From NCBI GenBank assembly GCA_020352495.1, contig CP070677.1, forward strand, positions 2,360,124-2,401,692: 41,569 bases of DNA, given 5' to 3'. The stretch's first letter is position 1. Every line of letters begins with the position of its first letter. The notes below the pieces were generated by a model, which saw nothing but the letters and a program-made list of their open reading frames with translations, made no database searches and was not told where the DNA came from. Origin of the DNA: Candidatus Latescibacterota bacterium. GTDB taxonomy: Bacteria; Krumholzibacteriota; Krumholzibacteriia; WVZY01. Positions 1 through 8,534 of the stretch are shown piece by piece. The position numbers and the translations under genes are program-made.

Positions 1-1
1 G

Positions 2-166
2 GGTAACGGCAATATCGAAGTCGCTGTGAACCTCGATCCACCACCGAACTCCGGTACGGTTCGCCGGGTCGCGGTCCGGCTCAGGAGGCCAGGCCCACCC
101 AACGTCGTCTATATCGCGGTGGCTTGGGACGTCCCCCTGAAGGCGAAGAGGCAGTTTTCGCAATAG
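2..166 (+). CDS. C-terminal end of an unidentified protein (partial)
   Basis: The frame beginning at base 2 stays open to a TAG at 164-166, giving the last 54 residues of a protein whose start lies outside the window. The other two forward frames close within the first 30 bases. The peptide is rich in Pro, Val and Arg (it includes RRPGPPNVVYIAVAWDV) and alternates hydrophobic residues as a beta-strand region would. It has no motif I recognise and no sorting tail. It reads towards the kinase relic that follows. It could be spurious because it is short, but it is in phase across the whole stretch. Confidence 0.4.
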   Translation, partial: GNGNIEVAVNLDPPPNSGTVRRVAVRLRRPGPPNVVYIAVAWDVPLKAKRQFSQ

Positions 167-202
167 CCGTGCGAACGCAATAGAAGGATAATACGCGCGA
201 TG

Positions 203-238
203 GCGTCAGCGGTGCAGACAACCATCCTCCGCTGACGC
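203..238. terminator. 10-bp perfect inverted repeat, possible terminator or operator
   Basis: Arms 203-212 and 229-238 (GCGTCAGCGG and its complement) are separated by 16 bases. It lies between the end of the partial upstream gene and the kinase relic. No clear T tract follows, so factor-independent termination is uncertain. It also falls inside the stretch that aligns with the leader of the intact kinase at 24010, which lacks the palindrome. Confidence 0.35.
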
Positions 239-275
239 TCGTTCTATTATATGGCCGACATCTCAGGGGGAAAAG

Positions 276-329
276 ATGATCGGGCGGACTGTATCTCGCT
301 ACAGAATCCTTGCAAGCTTGGAAGAATGA
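276..329 (+). pseudogene. 5' relic of a Ser/Thr protein kinase gene (17 codons)
   Basis: ATG at 276 opens a 17-codon frame (MIGRTVSRYRILASLEE, stop 327-329) that matches the first residues of the intact kinase at 24010 (MIGQTVSHYKILEKLGE) and, less closely, the kinase at 2966. The match continues upstream of the start codon: both loci carry TTCTATTATAT, then GCCGAC, TCT and AGGGG just before the ATG, and weaker similarity reaches back to about 211. The kinase Gly-loop and everything after it are missing. This is therefore a decayed duplicate that kept its leader and start but lost its body. A functional 17-residue leader peptide is possible but unsupported. Confidence 0.7.
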
Positions 330-525
330 AGACGCTCCATCAATAAAGGGGCCAATGAAAGTCCCATATTAAGCGATCTTTTGAATATCCCAAAATGTGG
401 GAAATTTCAGTCGGCGTGGAAATGTATTATCGGTTCAGAAACTAAAATCACCGAACACTTAGGGAAACATTTCTTCTTGAGAAGCTATGAGTATTCCCCG
501 TCAGCCGAGATTACGAATGTGACAG

Positions 526-2361
526 CTACATCAACTCCGACTCAAGATACTGCTCGATCGAACTCGAACCGCTCTGGACCATCTCCATAAGTGATACGAG
601 CGTGAAAAGATGATCGAATCCCATTTTATCCATACCTTCGAGGTTCTTTCTGATCCCGTCCACTGAAAGGTATTCTCCAATGGCCGGGCAGTTCTTCAGC
701 TGTGAATCGAGACATTTCCTCGTTGATGAATCAGCTGGGTAGACGGTTATTTTCTTCGTGTAATGATGCCGGCGCTGGACGATACTCTTTAACCGCTCGG
801 GCAAATGGAAGTAAAGACTTCTAGCGAGGCTGTATATTCCCAGTTTTTTGGAAGTGATCGGAAAATTCCATTCCGAGTTCGGGATATCCGCCACTGTCCG
901 TGACAGCCTCGTCAACACCTCGCGATATAGTCTGAAATTCTTCTTGAATCGATCGGGGAGACTCATGCTGTATTCAAACAGCGGCGACGCGTAGAACGGC
1001 GCGACATGCCTTGCGAAAGCCCTGTTTCTGTCTTCGCCCGTGAAATGCCATTTTCTGCACCGGTCGTAAAAGATGAAATGGAGGTATCTCGAAACCATCT
1101 CTTTCTCTTCGAATGACGCAAGTCGGTTCCTCAGGCGCGAGACGAGTTCGCGTTCATCCATTCCAGTGATCGAGGCAACAACCCCGGGGCTCAACATGCT
1201 GTTGTTCTTATGAGTGTATTCGGTAAGCTCATCGAGTGAGGAGATCCGTCTCCCTGGGGTCGTATCGCGAAGTATCCTGTCGCCCCCGTCTCCCATGACC
1301 ATGGTGATCTTCTTTCCATAAGCTGCCTTTATCTTGTCGAACAACGATACGACAAAGCAGACACCCAGGGAATTCGTTCCACATTTAATGCCAAGTATGT
1401 CCAACACGTCCCGACCGGAAGCACGGGAGAGATGGAACACTATCTGGTCGATGCCAAGTGTCCTGGCGATCTGCCTCGCAAATTCCACCTCGGGCCTGAA
1501 AAGCTCATAATAATCAACGAAGGTCGCCGCAGCAAAATCGATGTTCAGATTATTTAGACAGATAGCTAGGGTTCGCGAATCCAGGCCGGCGCTCAGCGAA
1601 ACGACCGTATTGAAATCATCATCGACCCTGTTCCTGCAGGCGGTGTAGAGCAATTCAACGATATTATCGGCATGAGTGGAGATCTTTTCAGTTCCGGATA
1701 TTTTCTCGTCGAAATTATAGCTGAAAAGGTTTTCGATTGCTGCTTCGTCTGAGCCGGGACCCGCCCTCAGGCAAGAAGCGGCTTCGAAATGAAAGATGTT
1801 TTTCAGGAGGGTTCTTTTGCCAAGGACGAAGCCGAACAAAAGGTATTCCGAAATGGCTTCCCTGTCGAATTCCCTGCTGCCCGTGACGACGAGGATATCC
1901 CACGGATTCCTCGATACGAGAAGCAATCCGTCGGTCTGCGAATAGTAAATGGGCAGTCTCCCCAATCTGTCGTTAAAAAGGAGGATGTCGTCAGTCTCTT
2001 TATCCAGAAGCACGAGGTTAAATTCGCCGTCAGTGTTCAAGATCCAGTCTGTGACGATATCCCTGGCCTCGACACGATCCAGAAAGACCGATTCGGAGAT
2101 CTTCCTGAGTTCTTTATGGATTACCTCTGATGATTTTTCGTATATTAAGCCGTCGACGAAGATGACGAATCGGCCATCCTCGAATGTCTGCGTGGAATAA
2201 TTATCGTGGTATGTATACCCAAGGATCGTTTTATCGCTTTCGAGAAGAAGCTTGCGAGGATATACGGGATCGATGACCCGTGTTGGAAACGTCTCCGCAG
2301 ATAGGGTGTGCCCGCATGTTTTAAGTTTATTTTGAGTTGACGCCAAATATAAACCGGGCAT
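526..2361 (-). CDS. Asparagine-synthetase-like protein lacking the glutaminase cysteine
   Basis: The 611-residue product has the two-domain layout of class B asparagine synthetases: an N-terminal Ntn-hydrolase-like domain (about 1-210, including NDRLGRLPIYY) and a C-terminal ATP-pyrophosphatase domain with the PP-loop SLSAGLDS around Asp261 and a later GDGGDR motif. True synthetases start MCGI, where Cys2 releases ammonia from glutamine. Here the N-terminus reads MPGLYLAS, so glutamine hydrolysis is unlikely. Such Cys-less members occur in amide-forming tailoring roles (lasso peptide cyclases, beta-lactam synthetases) and in surface polysaccharide loci, but no precursor peptide or partner gene is visible. 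The start is supported by GGGGGAG seven or so bases upstream. It stands alone on the minus strand. The substrate is unknown. Confidence 0.8.
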   Translation of the reverse strand: MPGLYLASTQNKLKTCGHTLSAETFPTRVIDPVYPRKLLLESDKTILGYTYHDNYSTQTFEDGRFVIFVDGLIYEKSSEVIHKELRKISESVFLDRVEARDIVTDWILNTDGEFNLVLLDKETDDILLFNDRLGRLPIYYSQTDGLLLVSRNPWDILVVTGSREFDREAISEYLLFGFVLGKRTLLKNIFHFEAASCLRAGPGSDEAAIENLFSYNFDEKISGTEKISTHADNIVELLYTACRNRVDDDFNTVVSLSAGLDSRTLAICLNNLNIDFAAATFVDYYELFRPEVEFARQIARTLGIDQIVFHLSRASGRDVLDILGIKCGTNSLGVCFVVSLFDKIKAAYGKKITMVMGDGGDRILRDTTPGRRISSLDELTEYTHKNNSMLSPGVVASITGMDERELVSRLRNRLASFEEKEMVSRYLHFIFYDRCRKWHFTGEDRNRAFARHVAPFYASPLFEYSMSLPDRFKKNFRLYREVLTRLSRTVADIPNSEWNFPITSKKLGIYSLARSLYFHLPERLKSIVQRRHHYTKKITVYPADSSTRKCLDSQLKNCPAIGEYLSVDGIRKNLEGMDKMGFDHLFTLVSLMEMVQSGSSSIEQYLESELM

Positions 2362-2603
2362 TGTGACTCCCCCTTCTCATGAAAATCATCTGGATAAGAG
2401 GATCTGGGTGGCGACATAAAACCTCTGGTCTGTCCCTTCCAATAATTACGTCCACGTTGATGTTATTACACTCAGCGGATTCCTGTCAAAGAGCGGATAT
2501 TAGTTAGGAGTCGCCGTAGCTCCCGATCAAGTGGCAGAAGTCAGGCGCGCCGTGAGACGTCCGTTCGCCATCCGCTTCCACTCCAGGCAAACCCGACCCC
2601 ACC

Positions 2604-2637
2604 AAACCGCGCTCTGAGACACCAACCCGGGGAGCCA
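2604..2637 (+). repeat. 34-nt direct repeat, copy 1 (upstream of kinase)
   Basis: This 34-base stretch, beginning AAACCGCGCTCTGAGAC, recurs without mismatch at 6355-6388. The two copies lie in the same orientation on either side of the kinase gene at 2966-6166. Copy 1 is also the left arm and loop of a palindrome. Confidence 0.85.
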
Positions 2638-2663
2638 TATACCAGGTTGGTGTCTGAGAGCGC
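2609..2663. repeat. Large inverted repeat (19-bp arms, one mismatch)
   Basis: Arms 2609-2627 and 2645-2663 pair over 18 of 19 positions around a 17-base loop. The core of the left arm is GAGACACCAACC and of the right arm GGTTGGTGTCTGAG. No T tract follows on either strand, so it is not an ordinary terminator. It might be a recombination or protein-binding site. Confidence 0.7.
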
Positions 2664-2822
2664 AACCCGTCTGGCTGCTTCGCTTTGCATCTCCAGAGTC
2701 GAAACCCGGACCGGCAACCTAACAGGCTGAAAGAACCTCGGAGACTCCCCGTACTTCGGATGGAATAAGGCTCAGCAGGCTTCCCGCACCATAACTTCTT
2801 GCAGGAGATTCCATTGCGGTCT

Positions 2823-2851
2823 TTGAGTACCCAGCCCCTGGGTGCTACAAT
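2823..2851 (+). promoter_or_regulatory. Predicted promoter of the kinase-TPR gene, extended -10
   Basis: TTGAGT at 2823-2828 and TACAAT at 2846-2851 are separated by 17 bases, and the -10 box is preceded by TGC (extended -10). It would give a leader of roughly 105 bases before the start at 2966. This is a consensus match read by eye. Confidence 0.45.
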
Positions 2852-2965
2852 AGCCATTGGTGCGGGAAATCATCCTCGGCTAGCAGCGGCCTCGTATGCT
2901 TGACTTGGAACAATCCACCCGATTTATTCGTCTCTCCGGGGGCCGACCAGGGTAGGAAACAAAAA

Positions 2966-5900
2966 ATGATCGGTAAAACAGTTCTCCACTACCAAATCAC
3001 CGAAGAGATCGGTCGAGGTGGCATGGGTATCGTGTATAAGGCAACCGATACCAAGCTCAAGCGCACCGTGGCGCTCAAGTTTCTGCCACCGGTGGTTAGT
3101 CCGGAGGACCGGGCTCGCTTCGAAGTGGAAGCCCAGTCGGTGGCCCACCTGCAACATCCCAATATCTGTGGCATTCACGAGATCAATGAATTCGATGGCC
3201 AGACCTTCATCGTTATGCCCTACCTCGACGGAACGGAACTGAAGAACTTAACTGCCGCTGGCCCGATGGAAATCCCGGAGGCCGTTGAGGTGGCCCTACA
3301 AGTGGCTCTCGCCCTTCAGGAAGCCCACGAACATGAGATTGTCCACCGGGACATCAAGCCGGCAAATATTCTCATTACCAGAAAGGGCCTCGTCAAGGTG
3401 ATGGACTTTGGCCTCGCCAAGCGCAGGGACACCACTCAGATAACGAAGGCGGGCACCACCCTGGGAACGGTGGATTACATGTCACCCGAACAGGCTGTCG
3501 GTAACCCGGTCGATCACCGAACCGATATCTGGTCATTGGGTGTGATGCTCTATGAGATGCTAACGGGACAGATGCCCTTTTCTGGCGAGTTTGATCAGGC
3601 GGTGATTTACTCGATCATCAACCGGCAACCTAAGCCGCTCAGCAGTGTAAGGACCGAGGCGCCGGAAGGACTCCATAACATCCTGGAGAGGGCCTTGAGC
3701 AAGAATCCCGACGATCGGTACCAGAATATTGGGGAAATGGTCGCCGACCTCCAGGAAATCCAGTCGGAAGTCGGCGTTCCGGACAGGATCGGTAGCGCCA
3801 CGGTTGCTGTGGCGGGTCGTCCCAGCACGGGTTCGCGGCATCGCACAGCGAGGCCACGCCAAACCAGTGCGGTCATCGAGGAAATGAGGTACAGACAGGT
3901 TCCACTGGTGCTTGGTTTGTATGTGATTTTTTCCGCCTTAATCGTTCTGGTGCTCAAATGGTCGGTAAACCATTTTCCCGTATCCCCGCACCTGCCTGGA
4001 TTTATTCTTACCTCGCTCGCCTTGCTGCTACCGGTGGTGTTTATTCTCACTTACTTCCGGACTGGTCACCTCGCTTCAAAAGTCGGGGTGCCTGTTTATA
4101 TCGTTGCGGCGGCGGTGGGAATGTTGCTCGCGTTCCAGAATAAGGATCTCGGCGCGGCCACCGAAACCGTCCGTGTTGTGGACGAAGGCGGTAACACGAT
4201 TGAGCGCGTTCTCCCCAAAGGCGAGTTCCGTAAACGACTCGCGGTTTTTTATTTCGACAATAAAACCGGGGATCCCAACCTGGACTGGGTGAGTTACGGA
4301 ATTATACATATGTTGAATTACGATCTGAAACAGGACACCTACGTTTCATCTGATATGGGATTTACTCGGCTGCACAGAGAGGCCGGTTACAATAAACCCG
4401 TAGGTTCCCCTCTTCCGCTCAAGCGCGAGTTTGCGAGCCGATTCCACTTTCCACGGTTTTTGGCGGGATCGTTCAGGCAAGAAAACAGCGATTTCATCAT
4501 TGATGTTGTGCTCTATGATACGAGAAGCGGGCGTCTCTTGAGTGAACACCGCTACCGTGGCGAGAATATTTTCGTGCTGAACGACACAATCTCTATTCAA
4601 TTGCGCCGGGACATTGGCATTCCTAATTATCATATCGCCAACAATCCCGACCTTCCCGTGTCAGAGATGTTTACGTCGTCATTGGAAGCCCTGGAGCAGT
4701 ATGTCAAAGGGGCCAACTCAATTTATCAGGACAACAATTACGAACAGGCCGTTTTGGAATTAGAACAAGCTGTCGCAATCGATCCGGCTTTTGCGTCAGC
4801 CCACTGGGAACTATACGAGGCCTACAGGGCTTTGAATCAGGGCGACCGAGCACAGGAAGCCATTCGCCTGGCACTCAAACACAAATATCGGCTTCCGGAA
4901 AGTGAACAGCTTAGTCTTTTGGATGATTATTACGATCTACGTGAAGATCCAGAAGCGGGTTTTGCGAACGCCAGGCGATGGGCCACCCTGCACCCCGAAG
5001 CAGCGGGCGCCCATGTGGCCCTGGCGCAGCATTACGAACGTTCCAGCGACTTCGAGGCAGCGATAGCCGAACGAAAGATTCTGTTCGAAATCGATCCTCA
5101 GCGTTTTTCGGAACTTCATGCCATCGGAAGACTGTATGAAAATATCGGCAACGATGATGAAGCGCTCCGCTATTACCATGAATACGCCGAGCTCCATCCC
5201 GACAAATATGATTCATATACGACAGTTGGCAGATTCCACAGGCAGCGCGGCGATTACGACAGCGCTAGAGACTACTATAAGAAGGCTCTGCTAGTGGATC
5301 CAGAACGGGTTTTCATTCGCACCAGCTTGGCGGAAATAGAGCGACGCACCGGCAATTTTGAGGCGTCATTCACCCAGTGCGAGGAAGCCCTAGCAGGCGC
5401 GCATACAGCTAGAGACTCAAGTACGGCGCTGTGGCAACTCATGAAATATTATAGTTTCCGCGGCGAAGCCGAAAAAGCACTCACAGCTCTGGGCATGGCG
5501 CTGGAAAAGATGCGAAGAAACATCTCTCCGTTGGGAGTGATGGTAAACACCGTTTTTTCGCTTCCCATATATGTCGATGCTGGCAAAATCGAGGAGGCGA
5601 TCGCAATCAGCCGGCAATTCGAGAATGAACCAAGTGTTTCTTTCTTCAAGCCTCTAGTTTCGGTAGGATATATTCTCACCTACGCTGCCACCGAAGATTC
5701 TTCTTACCTGCAGGAAGTCGAGAAACATGTTGCCCTCTTCGAACAATGGGTAAAAACGGCGGGGATGAGTAACTACCAGTGGGCGGTTGAATACTGCAAC
5801 GTACTCGTTTCCGAATGGCGTGGAGACTTTGAAGTCGCGTTCGAACATATCAAAGCTGCTCTCGATCAGGTTCCCCCGGATGAGTATAGCCAAAGGGTGA

Positions 5901-6166
5901 GCATGCTCATTAGGGCTGCCGAAATCACTCGATCCCTGGGAAACTACAGCGAGGCCATCGGCTTCCTCGATCGTCTATTCGTGCTCGAACCTTTGTCACC
6001 GGAAGGCCACCTCGAAGCCGCCCGGATATATCATGCTAAAAACCAGCCCCAACAGGCGATTGACCACCTCAAGAAAGCGCTGCAGGTGTGGGAAAACGCC
6101 GATCCCACCCATCCCCGCGCTACACAAGCCCGACGTTTCGCCGAGGAGCTCGAAATGTCTAGTTAA
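2966..6166 (+). CDS. Membrane Ser/Thr protein kinase with C-terminal TPR array
   Basis: The product has 1066 residues. The kinase domain occupies about 1-265, with Gly-loop GRGGMG, Lys38, the catalytic HRD at His127-Asp129 (IVHRDIKPAN), DFG at Asp147 and the GTVDYMSPEQ activation segment. All are intact, so it should phosphorylate Ser/Thr. Three hydrophobic segments follow at about 313-331, 345-363 and 373-390. Next comes a region from about 425 (LAVFYFDNKTGDPNLDWV) resembling the TolB-N/FlgO-like module of such kinases, then many TPRs from about 570 to the end. The upstream ATG at 2900 is rejected: MIGKTVLHY matches the start of the second kinase, and a purine-rich TAGGAAAC site precedes it. 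It is monocistronic and bracketed by a 34-nt direct repeat. Its ligand and targets are unknown. Confidence 0.9.
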   Translation: MIGKTVLHYQITEEIGRGGMGIVYKATDTKLKRTVALKFLPPVVSPEDRARFEVEAQSVAHLQHPNICGIHEINEFDGQTFIVMPYLDGTELKNLTAAGPMEIPEAVEVALQVALALQEAHEHEIVHRDIKPANILITRKGLVKVMDFGLAKRRDTTQITKAGTTLGTVDYMSPEQAVGNPVDHRTDIWSLGVMLYEMLTGQMPFSGEFDQAVIYSIINRQPKPLSSVRTEAPEGLHNILERALSKNPDDRYQNIGEMVADLQEIQSEVGVPDRIGSATVAVAGRPSTGSRHRTARPRQTSAVIEEMRYRQVPLVLGLYVIFSALIVLVLKWSVNHFPVSPHLPGFILTSLALLLPVVFILTYFRTGHLASKVGVPVYIVAAAVGMLLAFQNKDLGAATETVRVVDEGGNTIERVLPKGEFRKRLAVFYFDNKTGDPNLDWVSYGIIHMLNYDLKQDTYVSSDMGFTRLHREAGYNKPVGSPLPLKREFASRFHFPRFLAGSFRQENSDFIIDVVLYDTRSGRLLSEHRYRGENIFVLNDTISIQLRRDIGIPNYHIANNPDLPVSEMFTSSLEALEQYVKGANSIYQDNNYEQAVLELEQAVAIDPAFASAHWELYEAYRALNQGDRAQEAIRLALKHKYRLPESEQLSLLDDYYDLREDPEAGFANARRWATLHPEAAGAHVALAQHYERSSDFEAAIAERKILFEIDPQRFSELHAIGRLYENIGNDDEALRYYHEYAELHPDKYDSYTTVGRFHRQRGDYDSARDYYKKALLVDPERVFIRTSLAEIERRTGNFEASFTQCEEALAGAHTARDSSTALWQLMKYYSFRGEAEKALTALGMALEKMRRNISPLGVMVNTVFSLPIYVDAGKIEEAIAISRQFENEPSVSFFKPLVSVGYILTYAATEDSSYLQEVEKHVALFEQWVKTAGMSNYQWAVEYCNVLVSEWRGDFEVAFEHIKAALDQVPPDEYSQRVSMLIRAAEITRSLGNYSEAIGFLDRLFVLEPLSPEGHLEAARIYHAKNQPQQAIDHLKKALQVWENADPTHPRATQARRFAEELEMSS

Positions 6167-6354
6167 CCGCGTAGCGTCGAAGGCTCGAACAAGCTGCAAC
6201 GCAGGCACTCACCAGGTTCGTCACTAAAGCAGCCGCGAATCGGCATAGATTTGGCGTTGGACATGTGCCTGGCTGACTCGGAACTCTCAGACCAGAGCGA
6301 GAGTGATGCGCCCGTGACGAAGGCGGCACCAGGTCAGTTCCGTCAAGTCTCTCA

Positions 6355-6388
6355 AAACCGCGCTCTGAGACACCAACCCGGGGAGCCA
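6355..6388 (+). repeat. 34-nt direct repeat, copy 2 (downstream of kinase)
   Basis: Identical over 34 bases to 2604-2637. Its last six bases are part of a tRNA acceptor 3' strand read on the minus strand (6382-6412), so the repeat could be the core of an attachment site at a tRNA 3' end. Confidence 0.85.
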
Positions 6389-6412
6389 GGCAGGACTCGA
6401 ACCTACTCCCTT
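6382..6412 (-). tRNA. tRNA 3'-end remnant (T arm plus acceptor strand)
   Basis: On the minus strand, GTAGG, the loop TTCGAGT and CCTGC (6390-6406) form a canonical 5-bp T arm. A 7-base acceptor strand CTGGCTC and a discriminator C follow, then CCG rather than CCA. No anticodon arm, D arm or matching 5' acceptor strand (GAGCCAG) is found within 100 bases, so this is a fragment, not a working tRNA. Confidence 0.45.
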
Positions 6413-6539
6413 AATATGGTGACTCTCCAGAAAGGGACAATGTTTCCCGTCTTACACTTCTTCTTACACATTGACTGTATAAGATGGCCAAGTATGGCCG
6501 AATATACGCAACAATAACCGAATACGAATTCGCCGTAAC

Positions 6540-6724
6540 GATTTGACGAGACGCGCAATTACCTCATTCGCAAAGAGTTGACATTCACCCAGCCAACGCA
6601 CTCGTAATGCGTTGGTTGGGGGACTTTTCGTGAGGGCTAAGATGCAATAAGACAACCGGTTAGGGAATCGGCTGTTTCCGCCCAAATCCCCATCTTACAG
6701 TTATCTTACACTTTGGATTTGGCT
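6540..6724 (+). repeat. Degenerate 185-nt repeat, copy c1, with tRNA-like hairpin
   Basis: Aligns with 8569-8752 at roughly 70 percent by hand count. The last 130 bases align without gaps at about 74 percent. The core is a hairpin at 6593-6615 (CCAACGCA, loop CTCGTAA, TGCGTTGG) that has the size and loop of a tRNA-Thr (CGT) anticodon arm. The end carries the conserved phrase ATCTTACA. It lies 18 bases past the stop of the secreted protein gene on the minus strand. Confidence 0.7.
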
Positions 6725-6742
6725 GGGATAACCGCCTCTATA

Positions 6743-8410
6743 TCAACGAAGCAGAACCATCTTGATTACGCTCGTCTGTGGACCGGCGGCGAGCCGCGCG
6801 AAATACACGCCGGAGCTGACGGCAATTCCGCTTGCGTTATGGCCATTCCATGCCACGGTGTGCGCACCAACGTGTTGATTCCTCTCGACGAGGCGGACGA
6901 CCCATCGACCGGCGGCGTCATAGACATCCAGGGTGACGTGGCTTCGTTCCGGCACATAGTAGCTGATCAATGTTGACGGGTTGAATGGATTGGGAAGGTT
7001 TTGGTGAAGCGTGAGGCTCTTCGGCGGCATACCGCGCTGCGGGTGATCAATCCCCACCGGAACACCGCTTCCGGATATTCGTGTAGCATAGATGTCCGTG
7101 TCGGTGTCATTTCGATGATCCTGCCATGCCACGATCGCTCCGTAGGTTCCGTCCGAGGTCATGACAACGAGATCCTGGCTTTCCGGCGCCGCACAGACGG
7201 CAACGCCGCTATCGGGCCATTGGATGTTTCCGTCACCGTCCAGTCGCTGGGCATAAACGTCGTAGTCTGGGCCGCGTCCATCCGACCAGGCGAGGATGAT
7301 CCCACCCACACCGTCCGTCACGATCGCGTGATCTTGTTGGTCTCCCGGTTCCCCACAGACAACCTCTCCTCCGGATGACCACATGGCGGTCCCGTTCGAA
7401 TCGATCCGCTGCGCGTAGATGCCATAATCCCCGTTTCGACGATCACGCCAAGCAATGAAGACGCCCCCGACGCCGTCAGGCAGAATAAGAGGATGCTCCT
7501 GATCGTTATCCTCCTCGCAGACGGGAATACCATCTATCACCCACAAGACATTGCCGTCTGTATCGATTCTCTGAGCAAAAATATCATGGTCGCCTCGGCG
7601 GCCGTCCTGCCACACGATGACGGCGCCGCCTGCACCGTCAGGGATGATCTCGTACGAGACCTGTGATCCCGTTGCCGTGCAGATCGGGACGCCGCTCGCT
7701 GTCCACGAGACGTTGCCGTCTTTGTCGACTCTCTGCGCATAGAGACCGTCGCCTCCGCCCCAGACGACGATCCCGCCATTGGCATCGTCGGTGGCAATCC
7801 GAGGCCACCACTGGTATCCGGCGGCTGCACAAACCTCTACGCCACACAGCTCCCAGTAGTTACCGCCACCCTCATCGATGCGTTGTGCTCGCACGTCAAA
7901 TTCCGTTGTCGAGGTGTCACGCCATTCATGCCAGGTGAGGATAACGCCTCCCACGCCATCAGAACATAGATCGGGACCGTTTAGAAGCCATCCGAAATCC
8001 CAACAACCTGCCCCAAAAGCATCCTCAGACCCATCTGCTTTGATCCTGCCTTGGCACGTATACTGACTCCCACCCGATATAATAGCGCCCGTTGCCCAAA
8101 ACACGCCACCCGCGCCGTCTGGAATCATTCGATGAGAGGAAAACCATCTTTCGCAGATGAAGCTCGTTGACCACTGCAAAACACCCTGCGCATCTACATT
8201 GCACACACCGGCAATGTGCGCGTATTCGTACGTGTCGTGGAATAGTATCAACGCCCCGCCAGCGTCATTCGTCACAATAACAGCGGGATATTCGTCATCC
8301 GGAGTGGCTCTCACAGGAACTCCGTTCTCGGTCCACTGAGCCTCCGATATGGAGACGACCAAAGACACCATACCGATAAGGACGATTGCGATAAACTTGA
8401 GATTCGTCAC
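6743..8410 (-). CDS. Secreted repeat protein with type IX-like sorting tail
   Basis: The 555-residue product starts at a GTG (8408-8410) placed six or so bases after GGGGGTG, which gives the signal peptide NLKFIAIVLIGMVSLVVS. A longer ATG version to 8485 would bury the signal. The body repeats a unit of about 45-50 residues with DGxGGxIxxWxDxRxGxxDIYAQRID and WxxxGxxVC, a beta-propeller-like fold with conserved Cys in the WxxxGVPVC turns. The C-terminus (LHQNLPNPFNPSTLISYYV to IKMVLLR) is the FlgD-Ig/type IX sorting module. It is likely exported and surface attached or released. It is bracketed by direct repeats c1 and c2, and its promoter carries a palindrome. The ligand is unknown. Confidence 0.85.
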   Translation of the reverse strand: MTNLKFIAIVLIGMVSLVVSISEAQWTENGVPVRATPDDEYPAVIVTNDAGGALILFHDTYEYAHIAGVCNVDAQGVLQWSTSFICERWFSSHRMIPDGAGGVFWATGAIISGGSQYTCQGRIKADGSEDAFGAGCWDFGWLLNGPDLCSDGVGGVILTWHEWRDTSTTEFDVRAQRIDEGGGNYWELCGVEVCAAAGYQWWPRIATDDANGGIVVWGGGDGLYAQRVDKDGNVSWTASGVPICTATGSQVSYEIIPDGAGGAVIVWQDGRRGDHDIFAQRIDTDGNVLWVIDGIPVCEEDNDQEHPLILPDGVGGVFIAWRDRRNGDYGIYAQRIDSNGTAMWSSGGEVVCGEPGDQQDHAIVTDGVGGIILAWSDGRGPDYDVYAQRLDGDGNIQWPDSGVAVCAAPESQDLVVMTSDGTYGAIVAWQDHRNDTDTDIYATRISGSGVPVGIDHPQRGMPPKSLTLHQNLPNPFNPSTLISYYVPERSHVTLDVYDAAGRWVVRLVERNQHVGAHTVAWNGHNASGIAVSSGVYFARLAAGPQTSVIKMVLLR

Positions 8411-8534
8411 AACAGCACCCCCATTGACAACGGCGGGAATCACAGCGCGATGGTGCCGGTGTTTCGCCGGGATCAAGGTGAGCAACCACCTTGCTCCCGT
8501 TATTAGGCGGACTTTTGGACTTGATTACGCTTTA

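Larger units (their letters stand above)
2362..2965. other. 600-bp spacer with palindrome, direct repeat and kinase promoter
   Basis: There is no convincing gene between the divergent asparagine-synthetase-like gene and the kinase. The spacer holds a near-perfect 19-bp palindrome at 2609-2663, whose left arm is part of a 34-base sequence repeated at 6355-6388, and a good promoter at 2823-2851. Open frames here are short, lack ribosome binding sites and show no recognisable motif. Confidence 0.5.
6167..6742. other. 575-bp spacer with repeats and tRNA-like fragment
   Basis: The spacer between the kinase and the minus-strand secreted protein holds copy 2 of the 34-nt repeat, a tRNA T-arm and acceptor remnant on the minus strand, and a 185-base degenerate repeat. 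I see no gene. The short open frames here run through these repeats. Confidence 0.5.

Noticed and set aside
381..590. A 69-codon plus-strand frame upstream of the asparagine-synthetase-like gene
   Set aside because: No ribosome binding site, odd composition, and it runs antisense into the 3' end of a well-supported gene.
2504..2857. A 117-codon minus-strand frame in the spacer before the first kinase
   Set aside because: It runs through the palindrome and repeat, has no ribosome binding site and reads like translated repeat or tRNA sequence.
6251..6517. An 88-codon plus-strand frame containing GEPGRTRTYSLN
   Set aside because: This phrase is the usual artefact of translating across a reversed tRNA T arm. 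The tRNA remnant at 6382-6412 explains it.
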